Part shown: in pieces, positions 1 to 7,502 of the stretch
Numbering within the stretch: position 1 is the stretch's first letter
Layout: each line of letters begins with the position of its first letter
Source: Bacillota bacterium
Lineage (GTDB): Bacteria; Bacillota; Clostridia; Lachnospirales; Lachnospiraceae
Reading direction: 5' to 3'
DNA length: 64,000 bases
Assembly (NCBI GenBank): GCA_023439505.1
Contig: JAEXNR010000037.1
Location: 124,001 to 188,000, forward strand
The notes under the pieces: model-generated
Database searches by the model: none
Seen by the model: only the letters and a program-made list of their open reading frames with translations
What the model was told of the DNA's origin: nothing
Program-made: the position numbers and the translations under genes

Positions 1-1
1 C

Positions 2-1270
2 GCTCTTGAATTGAAGAAGATTACAAATAGCATTCATGCCGGACTTGTTCACTTTCTTCTGGAGGATCAATGTCGTATTCTCTATGCCAGTAAAGGTTTC
101 TTTGATTTGCTGGGATATAAGAAAGAAGAGGCGAAGAGGGAAAATAAGTTTTCTGTACTTGACTTCGTTGATCTGAGAGACAGGAATTTCTTTACAGATC
201 TGGGAGGACAGCTGCAAAAAGATATGATTAGTCATGAGCTTCGCATGATCACCCGGGACGGGAGCATTTTGCATGTACTTATGAATGGTAACAGTGCGGT
301 AAGTAAGGACGGCAGACATACCATATCCGTTGTTTTTGTGGACATATCGGAACAGAAAAAAATGCATGAATTAATGCTGTTGGAAGGAGAGCGCTATCGA
401 ATCGCAACGGAGCTTTCCAAAGATGTTCTTTTTGAATATCATTTTGATTCTGATGAGATGATTTATACGGATAAATTTCGTGATGCTTTTGGCCGGGAGC
501 CCAAAGAGCCTGCTTTTGGTAAGAATTATGCGCAAAACAGGTCCTTTATCTATTCAGATGACTGGGGAATTTATCTTGAATTTTGTCAGGAAATCATGAT
601 TGGCAAAAATAATATTGAAGCACAATTCAGATTAAAGGACAGAATGGGTGAATTTATCTGGTGCCAGGTGATGGGCAAGACCATCTATGACGATGATAAG
701 AAGCCTGTTCGCATCATTGGTAAGATTGTTAATATTGATATCCAGAAAAGGGAACTGGAGGCTTTGGAATATAAGGCTACCAGAGATCCCCTCACCGGAG
801 TATATAATAAAGAGATAACGATCAAAAAGATTGAAAAATATATCAGTGGAAATCATACCGGAAAGCACATGCTGATGTTAATCGATTTCGATGATTTCAA
901 AAAGATAAATGACACGTATGGTCATCTCATCGGTGATAAGGTTTTAACCTATGTCATTGAAAGAATCAAAGATGTATTCTTTGAAGGAGAAATCATCGGT
1001 AGAATCGGAGGCGATGAATTCGTTGTGTTTTGCGGAAACTTCTTATCAATGGAGGATGTTCTTGATAAGGCGCAGATCGTAATGAAGACGCTCAACACCA
1101 CCTATGAAGATAGGGGTAAAAACATCCCCATTTCAGGAAGTATCGGCATCTCCCTATATCCTGAGGACGGAGTTCATTATGAGCAGCTGATGGAACGTGC
1201 AGATAAGGCCTTATACAAAGTAAAGGAACAGGGCAAAAATAATTATATGGTATATACACCGCTCATTTGA
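2..1270 (+). CDS. PAS-PAS-GGDEF diguanylate cyclase, 5' partial
   Basis: Probable diguanylate cyclase that makes cyclic di-GMP from two GTP. The frame is open to the left edge, so the N-terminus is missing; the TTG at 11 has no ribosome binding site and is probably internal. Two PAS-like sensor regions (about residues 10-115 and 130-245, counted from position 11) precede a GGDEF domain (about 255-415) with the intact signature RIGGDEF at about residues 331-337 and the DPLTGVYNK entry motif. The inhibitory RxxD site normally five residues before GGDEF is absent (FEGE there), so product inhibition at that site is unlikely. No membrane segment is visible in the part present. It converges on spoVB with an 8-bp overlap of the 3' ends. 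Confidence 0.85.
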   Translation, partial: ALELKKITNSIHAGLVHFLLEDQCRILYASKGFFDLLGYKKEEAKRENKFSVLDFVDLRDRNFFTDLGGQLQKDMISHELRMITRDGSILHVLMNGNSAVSKDGRHTISVVFVDISEQKKMHELMLLEGERYRIATELSKDVLFEYHFDSDEMIYTDKFRDAFGREPKEPAFGKNYAQNRSFIYSDDWGIYLEFCQEIMIGKNNIEAQFRLKDRMGEFIWCQVMGKTIYDDDKKPVRIIGKIVNIDIQKRELEALEYKATRDPLTGVYNKEITIKKIEKYISGNHTGKHMLMLIDFDDFKKINDTYGHLIGDKVLTYVIERIKDVFFEGEIIGRIGGDEFVVFCGNFLSMEDVLDKAQIVMKTLNTTYEDRGKNIPISGSIGISLYPEDGVHYEQLMERADKALYKVKEQGKNNYMVYTPLI

Positions 1271-2843
1271 AGTCCTTTCGGGAGACAGCGTGAGTGATCA
1301 ATAACAAACCCAAAGAGATAACGCATATCATGAAGCAGAAACCAAGAATTAAAACGACTTCATTCATTTGCGTAATTTTATGCAAATAAGTATAGCATTC
1401 CTTAAGTAAAAAGCCGGATAAAGCCGCAATCAGGCCCGGTTTTACTAAATTATTAACTGCATCAAAAGAGAAATGAATGCTTTTTATTACAGCAAAGGTA
1501 TCAAGGAAAGTGGTTAGCAGCTGTCCGATTAATAAGGAGATCAAATAACCGTTTATGCCGTATTTGGGAATAAGGAATACGATTAATATAATTTTACCCA
1601 CAGTACCGACAACAGAATTAATAAATGTAATATGGGCTTTTCCCAATCCATTGATAATACTACTCAATGTTGTAGTCAGGTAAATGAATGGACAAAGCCA
1701 GGCAAGGATGATCAGATAATCGCCGGCAACTTCATTATGGAAGATGGAAGTCCCCAAATCCTTACCGAACAAGACAAAGATACTGGTACTGATTATTCCG
1801 GTAATCAGGCTATATTTTACGGATACTGCGGTGGTTCTTCCGATGAGTTTGTTGTTATTTACCGCCTGAGCCTCTGAAATTGTCGGTAGAAGAAGGACGG
1901 CCAGTGCATTGATGACAGCAGTCGGGAACAGGATAAATGGAATGGACATGCCGGTAAGAACGCCAAAGGCGCTCAATGATTCTGAATTGCTCATACCAAA
2001 GCGTCGAAGCATGGTAGGAATCATGATAGACTCAATGCTGTGAAGGATATTAATTAATAAGCGGTTTGCAGACAAAGGGATACTTAAATGAAGCAACTCC
2101 CGGAGTATTTTATTTTTGCCTGTGGATTTTGCCTGTGGGTCCGGACCCATTAAGATAATTTTATTCGGCGACTTAGTCACGAACAGGGAAAGTAAATTAT
2201 AGATACAGGATGCAATCTCTCCCACTACGATACCAACGGATGCCAGTTCACAGGTAACCGTAATATCGCCCTTTCCGGCATAGAGAGCGATCATATAAAC
2301 TACTACAACACGAATCAGCTGTTCCACCAGTTGGGTGGAGGCCGGTACACCGGCTTTTTTCAAACCGTAATAATATCCATTGATACAGGAGGTAATACCG
2401 CAGAACGGAAATACAACAGCAAGGATACGAAGGGAGGAAGCACTTCGCTCTTCCAATAAGAAGCGCCATGCAATGTAATCTGCACTAAAATAAACCAGGA
2501 CGGAGAGCAGCGCTGCAAGGCTTACAGATAAAAACATACCGATACGCAGTATTTTAAATACATTCTTCGGGTTTCTTTTTCCGATTTCAGCCGCAACCAG
2601 ACGGGAGATAGAGGTCTGTATACCGGTGGCATAGATGGTAAAACAAATGCTGTACACTGGAAATAACAACTGATAGATACCGAGAAGTTCTGCTCCCATG
2701 GTGTTTGATAAAAATATTCTATAGAAAAATCCGATTAATCTTGTAATAAATCCAGCCAGAGTAAGAATAATCGTTCCTTTTACGATATTACTTCTTCTTG
2801 CTTTTCTTGCCAGTTCCGCTGTCATGACATTTTCTTTCATCAT
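1263..2843 (-). CDS. spoVB: stage V sporulation protein B / MOP-superfamily flippase
   Basis: Polytopic membrane protein of 526 residues in the MVF/MATE-like polysaccharide transporter group, with roughly 14 hydrophobic segments across its length. In Bacillus SpoVB is needed for spore cortex peptidoglycan, probably as a lipid-linked precursor flippase; that role is from the family, not from the sequence. The N-terminal stretch (VKGTIILTLAGFITRLIGF, then YRIFLSNTMGAELLGIYQL) is typical of SpoVB. The first ATG (2843) has GGAG about 4 nt upstream; an ATG one codon on or the one at 2825 could also be used. Transcribed away from the iscR operon, with which it shares a divergent 382-bp intergenic region. 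Paralogues in other clostridia act in other envelope pathways, so the exact substrate is open. Confidence 0.88.
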   Translation of the reverse strand: MMKENVMTAELARKARRSNIVKGTIILTLAGFITRLIGFFYRIFLSNTMGAELLGIYQLLFPVYSICFTIYATGIQTSISRLVAAEIGKRNPKNVFKILRIGMFLSVSLAALLSVLVYFSADYIAWRFLLEERSASSLRILAVVFPFCGITSCINGYYYGLKKAGVPASTQLVEQLIRVVVVYMIALYAGKGDITVTCELASVGIVVGEIASCIYNLLSLFVTKSPNKIILMGPDPQAKSTGKNKILRELLHLSIPLSANRLLINILHSIESIMIPTMLRRFGMSNSESLSAFGVLTGMSIPFILFPTAVINALAVLLLPTISEAQAVNNNKLIGRTTAVSVKYSLITGIISTSIFVLFGKDLGTSIFHNEVAGDYLIILAWLCPFIYLTTTLSSIINGLGKAHITFINSVVGTVGKIILIVFLIPKYGINGYLISLLIGQLLTTFLDTFAVIKSIHFSFDAVNNLVKPGLIAALSGFLLKECYTYLHKITQMNEVVLILGFCFMICVISLGLLLITHAVSRKDFK

Positions 2844-3049
2844 GTAACTCCAACAATCTTTTTATTAAATATATTTATGAAAATCATAACTTATGTTATG
2901 GAAGAGATCTCAAATAAAAATTATAGCTGTTGAGGTAAGCGCGAACGACTCCGATTAGGAAGCATTTGTACAAATGATATTTGTGACCTTGAATGGGGAG
3001 TAAGCTTTGACCTCTAAAGAAGAAAAATGGAAAATTATAAAAAAATAGA
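2844..3049. other. divergent intergenic region, spoVB / Rrf2 regulator
   Basis: AT-rich non-coding DNA. It holds a palindrome CATAAC-TTAT-GTTATG at 2885-2900, a dispersed repeat at 2936-3003 (listed separately) and, at its right end, the start of the promoter of the Fe-S operon. I see no RNA gene. A promoter for spoVB on the minus strand must lie here; I could not pick a convincing SigE match. Confidence 0.6.
2936..3003 (+). repeat. 68-bp dispersed repeat, copy A
   Basis: Aligns without gaps to 36604-36671 (copy B), about 52 of 68 positions identical by hand count. Shared core includes TAAGCGCGA, GGCTCCG-like GACTCCG, CATTTGT and CCT.GAAT. Copy A contains the small palindrome CATTTG-TA-CAAATG. 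Both copies lie in divergent intergenic regions about 90-110 bp upstream of the minus-strand gene. Confidence 0.75.
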
Positions 3050-3078
3050 TTGACAGAAGAAAAACAGAGTGCTATATT
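3050..3078 (+). promoter_or_regulatory. SigA-type promoter of the Fe-S operon
   Basis: TTGACA at 3050-3055, 17-bp spacer, TATATT at 3073-3078. Near-consensus housekeeping promoter about 150 bp upstream of the regulator gene, leaving a long leader. The AACCAAGTAAAATAATAGGG stretch right after the -10 is a plausible place for autoregulation by the encoded Rrf2 protein, but no clear dyad is visible. Confidence 0.7.
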
Positions 3079-3225
3079 TATAACCAAGTAAAATAATAGG
3101 GATTAAAATTGTAGGAATTAAAATATACTATAATGTAAAAATCTCCTGGTAATAACAATCTGTTTCATATAAGACAGAAAATTTTCTATGGAACTCAGTT
3201 ATACAAATAGAAATGAGGTGATATT

Positions 3226-3702
3226 TTGAAGCTATCAACCAAAGGCAGATATGGCTTAAGAGCAGTACTTGATTTGGCACTTCATAATGAAGAAGACGCA
3301 GTTGCATTAAGTCAGATAGCCGAGCGCCAGGGTATTTCAATGAATTATCTGGAGCAGCTGATTGCTAAACTAAAAAGAGCCGGTATTGTACAGGGAATTC
3401 GGGGAGCGCAGGGCGGATACAGGCTGGCGATTCCGGCAGAAGAAATATCCGTAGGATGTATCTTAAGAGCGCTGGAAGGAGATTTGAATCCGGTAGATTG
3501 TTCAGAAGTTAACAATAGCGATAGTACATGCAGTAACTCGGATTTGTGTGTAACAAAATATGTCTGGAAGCGTATTAGTGATAGTATAAATAATGCTGTG
3601 GATGGAATCATGCTATCAGAACTGGTGGTGGAAAGTAAAAAGGTTCATGCAGAAACAGGTGCCTCAGACGCAAATAAAACAAAACAAATATGTGGAAATT
3701 AA
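3226..3702 (+). CDS. iscR: Rrf2-family Fe-S regulator, IscR-like
   Basis: Winged-helix transcription factor of 158 residues. Residues 1-70 carry the Rrf2 helix-turn-helix (STKGRYGLRAVLDLA; later RGAQGGYRLA). Three cysteines at 92, 102 and 108 lie where IscR binds its [2Fe-2S] cluster, with a slightly longer first spacing (C-x9-C-x5-C), so it probably senses Fe-S status. The start is TTG at 3226, preceded by AGGTGAT at suitable spacing. First gene of the operon with cysteine desulfurase, scaffold and mnmA, which fits autoregulation of Fe-S assembly. CymR-type cysteine regulators are the main alternative, but those lack the three cysteines. The tail after residue 135 is polar and not conserved in the family. 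Confidence 0.88.
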   Translation: MKLSTKGRYGLRAVLDLALHNEEDAVALSQIAERQGISMNYLEQLIAKLKRAGIVQGIRGAQGGYRLAIPAEEISVGCILRALEGDLNPVDCSEVNNSDSTCSNSDLCVTKYVWKRISDSINNAVDGIMLSELVVESKKVHAETGASDANKTKQICGN

Positions 3703-3725
3703 ATTAAATTTTAGGAGATGACAAC

Positions 3726-4904
3726 ATGGATAAGAAAATATACCTTGATAATGCAGCAACCACAAAAACCAGACCGGAAGTTGTGGAAGCAATGATTCCT
3801 TATTTTACTGAGTTATATGGTAATCCATCCAGTATTTATGAATTCGCAGCTCAGAATAAAAAGGTAGTCGATGATGCTCGCAGCATCATAGCAAAATCCC
3901 TTGGTGCGGAATCAGCTGAGATTTATTTCACAGCCGGTGGAACGGAATCTGATAACTGGGCACTGAAGGCAGCGGTGGACGCCTACTCGGGGAAAGGTAA
4001 TCATATTATTACCTCTAAGATTGAGCACCATGCAATTTTGCACACCTGCGAATACCTTGAAAAACATGGCTTCGAAGTGACTTATGTGGATGTGGATGAA
4101 TTCGGTATTTTAAAAATGGACCAGCTAAAGAAGGCAATCAGACCTACTACAGTTTTAATTTCCATCATGTTTGCCAATAATGAGATTGGTACCTTGCAGC
4201 CAATCAAGGAAATCGGTGAGATTGCAAAGCAGAATAATATCTTATTCCATACGGATGCAGTACAGGCTTTCGGACAATTGCCCATTGATGTTAATGATTT
4301 AAATATCGACATGTTAAGTGCCAGCGGACATAAATTAAACGGACCGAAGGGCATTGGTTTCTTATATATTAGAAAAGGTGTAAAAATTCGTTCCTTTGTA
4401 CATGGCGGTGGTCAGGAAAGACAAAGAAGAGCGGGTACAGAAAATGTTCCGGGAATTGTAGGTCTTGGCAAGGCTGTAGAAATTGCAGTGGAAACGATGA
4501 AAGAAAGATCAGAAAAAGAAATTGCATTAAGAGATTTTCTGATGAAGCGGGTATTATCAGAGGTTCCTTTTGTAAGAGTCAATGGTCACAAGACCAGACG
4601 GCTTCCAAATAACGTAAATATCAGTTTTCAATTTATTGAGGGTGAGTCACTTTTAATCATGCTGGATATGAACAACATCTGTGCCTCCAGCGGATCGGCC
4701 TGTACTTCGGGCTCTTTGGATCCATCCCATGTATTACTTGCAATTGGTCTTCCCCATGAGATTGCTCATGGATCATTACGACTTACACTTAGCCATGAGA
4801 CGACAGAGGACGAAATCAATTATACAGTAGACAGAATTAAGGAAATCGTCGAGAAGTTAAGGACAATGTCTCCGTTATACGAAGACTTCATGAAGAAAAG
4901 ATAA
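3726..4904 (+). CDS. iscS: cysteine desulfurase (NifS/IscS type)
   Basis: PLP enzyme of 392 residues that takes sulfur from cysteine and passes it as persulfide to the Fe-S scaffold and to MnmA. Visible landmarks: MDKKIYLDNAATT at the N-terminus, the PLP lysine in SGHKLNGPKG (Lys203), and the catalytic cysteine in SSGSACTSGS (Cys326) on the long flexible loop typical of group I enzymes. Length fits the family. Starts 24 bp after the regulator stop with GGAG upstream, so translation is likely coupled. NifS and IscS names are used interchangeably for such clostridial proteins; no nitrogen fixation genes are in view, so a general housekeeping role is inferred. Confidence 0.95.
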   Translation: MDKKIYLDNAATTKTRPEVVEAMIPYFTELYGNPSSIYEFAAQNKKVVDDARSIIAKSLGAESAEIYFTAGGTESDNWALKAAVDAYSGKGNHIITSKIEHHAILHTCEYLEKHGFEVTYVDVDEFGILKMDQLKKAIRPTTVLISIMFANNEIGTLQPIKEIGEIAKQNNILFHTDAVQAFGQLPIDVNDLNIDMLSASGHKLNGPKGIGFLYIRKGVKIRSFVHGGGQERQRRAGTENVPGIVGLGKAVEIAVETMKERSEKEIALRDFLMKRVLSEVPFVRVNGHKTRRLPNNVNISFQFIEGESLLIMLDMNNICASSGSACTSGSLDPSHVLLAIGLPHEIAHGSLRLTLSHETTEDEINYTVDRIKEIVEKLRTMSPLYEDFMKKR

Positions 4905-4956
4905 ACAAAGAACAGGGTTAAAATACAGCTATGATGGAAGCAATGGAGGAATGAAT

Positions 4957-5394
4957 ATGTATACGGAAAAGGTAATGGATCATTTTACAAATCCCAGAAA
5001 TGTTGGTGAAATAGAGAACGCCAGCGGAGTCGGTACAGTTGGCAATGCAAAATGCGGAGATATTATGAGAATATATCTGGATATTGATGAAACAGGAATT
5101 ATTCAGGATGTGAAATTTAAGACCTTTGGCTGTGGAGCTGCGGTTGCAACCAGTAGTATGGCAACAGAGCTTGTTAAAGGTAAGAATGTCCAGGAGGCCC
5201 TTCAAATCACCAATAAAGCGGTTATGGAAGCGCTGGACGGACTTCCGCCGGTTAAGGTGCATTGTTCCTTATTAGCAGAAGAAGCAATCCATGCTGCTTT
5301 GTGGGATTATGCAGAGAAGAAAGGAATCGTCATCGAAGGCTTGACAAGGCCGAAATCTGACATTCATGAAGGCGAAGAAGAGGAAGAATATTAA
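4957..5394 (+). CDS. iscU: Fe-S cluster assembly scaffold (NifU/IscU N-domain type)
   Basis: Scaffold protein of 145 residues on which Fe-S clusters are assembled. The three cysteine ligands are at 33, 59 and 103, with the conserved aspartate at 35 (AKCGDI) and a histidine at 102 before the last cysteine. The start was set at 4957 rather than the in-frame ATG at 4951 because GGAGG at 4945-4949 is too close to the latter and 7 nt from the former; the resulting MYTEKVMDHF is the usual family start. The last 15 residues are very acidic (EGEEEEEY). Sits directly after the desulfurase. Lacks the C-terminal Nfu domain of true nitrogen-fixation NifU. Confidence 0.93.
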   Translation: MYTEKVMDHFTNPRNVGEIENASGVGTVGNAKCGDIMRIYLDIDETGIIQDVKFKTFGCGAAVATSSMATELVKGKNVQEALQITNKAVMEALDGLPPVKVHCSLLAEEAIHAALWDYAEKKGIVIEGLTRPKSDIHEGEEEEEY

Positions 5395-5451
5395 GGACAA
5401 CTGATGATATAAAGGAAGTGGAAATAAGGAATTGTCATGGAGGTTAGATTG

Positions 5452-5474
5452 AAAATTAAAATTTTCACACGGCA
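5452..5474 (+). repeat. 23-bp repeat, copy 1 (mnmA leader)
   Basis: Identical 23-mer to 50506-50528. It begins with AAAATTAAAATTTT and ends CACACGGCA; with the preceding G it contains the palindrome GAAAATT-AA-AATTTTC. It lies just upstream of the mnmA ribosome binding site. Confidence 0.75.
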
Positions 5475-5495
5475 TTGGCAATATGGAGGATTACA

Positions 5496-6611
5496 ATGGA
5501 AAAGGTAGTGGTAGGAATGTCCGGAGGTGTTGATTCTTCAGTGGCAGCATATCTTTTAAAAGAGCAGGGGTATGATGTCATAGGAGTTACAATGCAGATT
5601 TGGCAGGATGAGGACGTCTGTTCCATGGAAGAGAATGGCGGGTGCTGCGGGTTAAGCGCTGTAGAGGATGCCCGAAGAGTTGCCGCTGTATTGGATATTC
5701 CTTATTACGTTATGAATTTTAAACAGGATTTCAAGTCGAATGTAATTGATTATTTTGTATCCGAATATCTGATGGCAAGAACACCCAATCCCTGTATTGC
5801 CTGTAATCGTTATGTAAAGTGGGAAGCGTTATTAAAGCGTTCCCTTGATATAGGGGCTTCCTATATTGCTACCGGTCATTATGCCGGTATCACAAGACTT
5901 GACAACGGACGTTTTACAATTAAGAAATCGGTAACGCAGGCAAAGGATCAGACTTATGCATTATATAATCTGACACAACACCAGCTGTCTCATACATTAA
6001 TGCCGGTGGGAGATTACAGCAAGGATGAAATTCGAAGAATTGCAGGTGATCTTAATCTTCCTGTTGCAAACAAGCCGGACAGTCAGGAAATCTGTTTTGT
6101 TAAAGACAATGATTATGCCGGGTTTATTGCAAATTATTTAAAAGAGAAGCAGTTATCTGGTATCAATAAAGAAATAAAGGAGAATACAGGACTTCTTCCC
6201 GGCAACTATATCGACCGGGCGGGCAATATCATCGGTAAACACCAGGGACTTGTTCATTATACAGTCGGTCAGCGTAAAGGATTAAATTTGGCCATGGGAC
6301 AACCTGTCTTTGTATTAGAGTTAAAGCCGGATACCAATGAGGTAGTGATTGGTTATGCCAATGATGTGTTTTCGGACAAACTATATGCCAACCAGTTAAA
6401 CTTTATGGCAGTTGACGATATTCAGGATGAAATTATAGTAGAAGCCAAAATCCGTTACAGTCATAAGGGCGCAAAGTGTGTGGTTAAGAGGACCGGTCAG
6501 GATGAAGTAGTCTGTCGATTTGAAGAACCCCAGCGTGCAATCACCCCCGGACAGGCAGTCGTTTTTTACCAGGATGATTATGTCATCGGTGGCGGAACAA
6601 TTATTAAATAA
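5496..6611 (+). CDS. mnmA: tRNA-specific 2-thiouridylase MnmA
   Basis: ATP-dependent enzyme of 371 residues that thiolates U34 of tRNA Lys, Glu and Gln using persulfide sulfur from the desulfurase encoded two genes upstream. The PP-loop SGGVDSS is at residues 10-16, the first catalytic cysteine is in NPCIACNRYVKW and the second in DSQEICFV, and GHYAGI is also family-typical. Start at 5496 has GGAGGA 5 nt upstream; the longer frame from a TTG at 5475 would overlap that site. About 100 bp separate it from the scaffold gene and contain a repeated 23-mer, so a separate or modulated transcript is possible. Ends in a terminator shared with the convergent PHP gene. Confidence 0.95.
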   Translation: MEKVVVGMSGGVDSSVAAYLLKEQGYDVIGVTMQIWQDEDVCSMEENGGCCGLSAVEDARRVAAVLDIPYYVMNFKQDFKSNVIDYFVSEYLMARTPNPCIACNRYVKWEALLKRSLDIGASYIATGHYAGITRLDNGRFTIKKSVTQAKDQTYALYNLTQHQLSHTLMPVGDYSKDEIRRIAGDLNLPVANKPDSQEICFVKDNDYAGFIANYLKEKQLSGINKEIKENTGLLPGNYIDRAGNIIGKHQGLVHYTVGQRKGLNLAMGQPVFVLELKPDTNEVVIGYANDVFSDKLYANQLNFMAVDDIQDEIIVEAKIRYSHKGAKCVVKRTGQDEVVCRFEEPQRAITPGQAVVFYQDDYVIGGGTIIK

Positions 6612-6652
6612 AAAGTGGGGCGTCCGTTCTGATTGGAAGGACACCCCTTTTA
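6611..6652. terminator. bidirectional terminator, mnmA / PHP phosphatase
   Basis: GGGGCGTCC (6617-6625) pairs with GGACACCCC (6639-6647) apart from one G-T wobble, flanked by AAAA on the left and TTTTAT on the right, so it can act for both convergent genes. Confidence 0.8.
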
Positions 6653-6661
6653 TAGTTCGAA

Positions 6662-7477
6662 TCAGAGCTTTTCAAAAACCGGTCTACCTTGAAGAAAGGT
6701 CGCATAATATTGAAACCCAAGGGAAAGAAGGAGGTCGCAAGCACTTTTAAAATCGTAACAGAGATGTTGCGGATCGTGAGCGTCCGATCCAATGGTAATT
6801 AGCTCCCCGCCCAGTTCCCGATAGCGATTTAATATTTCTGCCTTTGGATGTGGATACCCAAGACCGTATTTATACCCTGCCGTATTTATTTCGATTCCTT
6901 TTCCCTGGGAGATCAAGGTGCTTAATACTTCATCCAGAATATCCCGATACAATGGATAAGCATAATCGGCCTTTTCTTTCGTCATTCCCGGTACATAACG
7001 AATGATATAATCAAGATGTCCATATACATGAAAACCATTGATAGCTTTACAGTTATCAATGATGGACTGAAAATATGCACGAATTCCTTCTTCCACTGTT
7101 TTTGATTCCCAGTACTGAGGATAATACGGATCCATGCCATCCACCACATGAGAGGAACCGATAATAAAATCCAGGGGATAGCGTGGAATGAAATCGTTCA
7201 GTATGGTACCCAGGTGGGGCTGCAAGCCCAATTCGATTCCGGTTAGCAGCTGGATCTTACCGTCATATTGTTCCCTTAATTCGGTTATTTTCTTTAGATA
7301 TTCTTCCATATCAAAGACAAAAGTAAGTTCACCGACCGCAGGAAAATCAAAATCCATATGATCGGTAAAGCATAATTTCTTCATTCCCAGTTGAATGGCC
7401 CGGTCGACCATATGCTCCATTGGGGCGGTAGAGTCGCTTGAAAAATTGGAATGTACATGATAATCTGCTGTGATCAT
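6662..7477 (-). CDS. PHP-domain histidinol-phosphatase family protein
   Basis: Metal-dependent phosphoesterase of 271 residues of the HisJ/HisK PHP group. The N-terminal DYHVHSNFSSDST supplies two metal-binding histidines; CFTDHMDF, GSSHVVD, YGHLDYI and GSDAHDP give the remaining PHP motifs. In clostridia such proteins dephosphorylate histidinol phosphate, but no other his gene is near, so the substrate is open. Start set at 7477 (MITADYHVH) with AAGGTG upstream; the longer frame to 7573 would run into rqcH. It follows rqcH after 25 bp on the same strand and is probably co-transcribed. Confidence 0.85.
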   Translation of the reverse strand: MITADYHVHSNFSSDSTAPMEHMVDRAIQLGMKKLCFTDHMDFDFPAVGELTFVFDMEEYLKKITELREQYDGKIQLLTGIELGLQPHLGTILNDFIPRYPLDFIIGSSHVVDGMDPYYPQYWESKTVEEGIRAYFQSIIDNCKAINGFHVYGHLDYIIRYVPGMTKEKADYAYPLYRDILDEVLSTLISQGKGIEINTAGYKYGLGYPHPKAEILNRYRELGGELITIGSDAHDPQHLCYDFKSACDLLLSLGFQYYATFLQGRPVFEKL

Positions 7478-7502
7478 GCGTAGCACCTTCTTTCTGTAAG
7501 TA

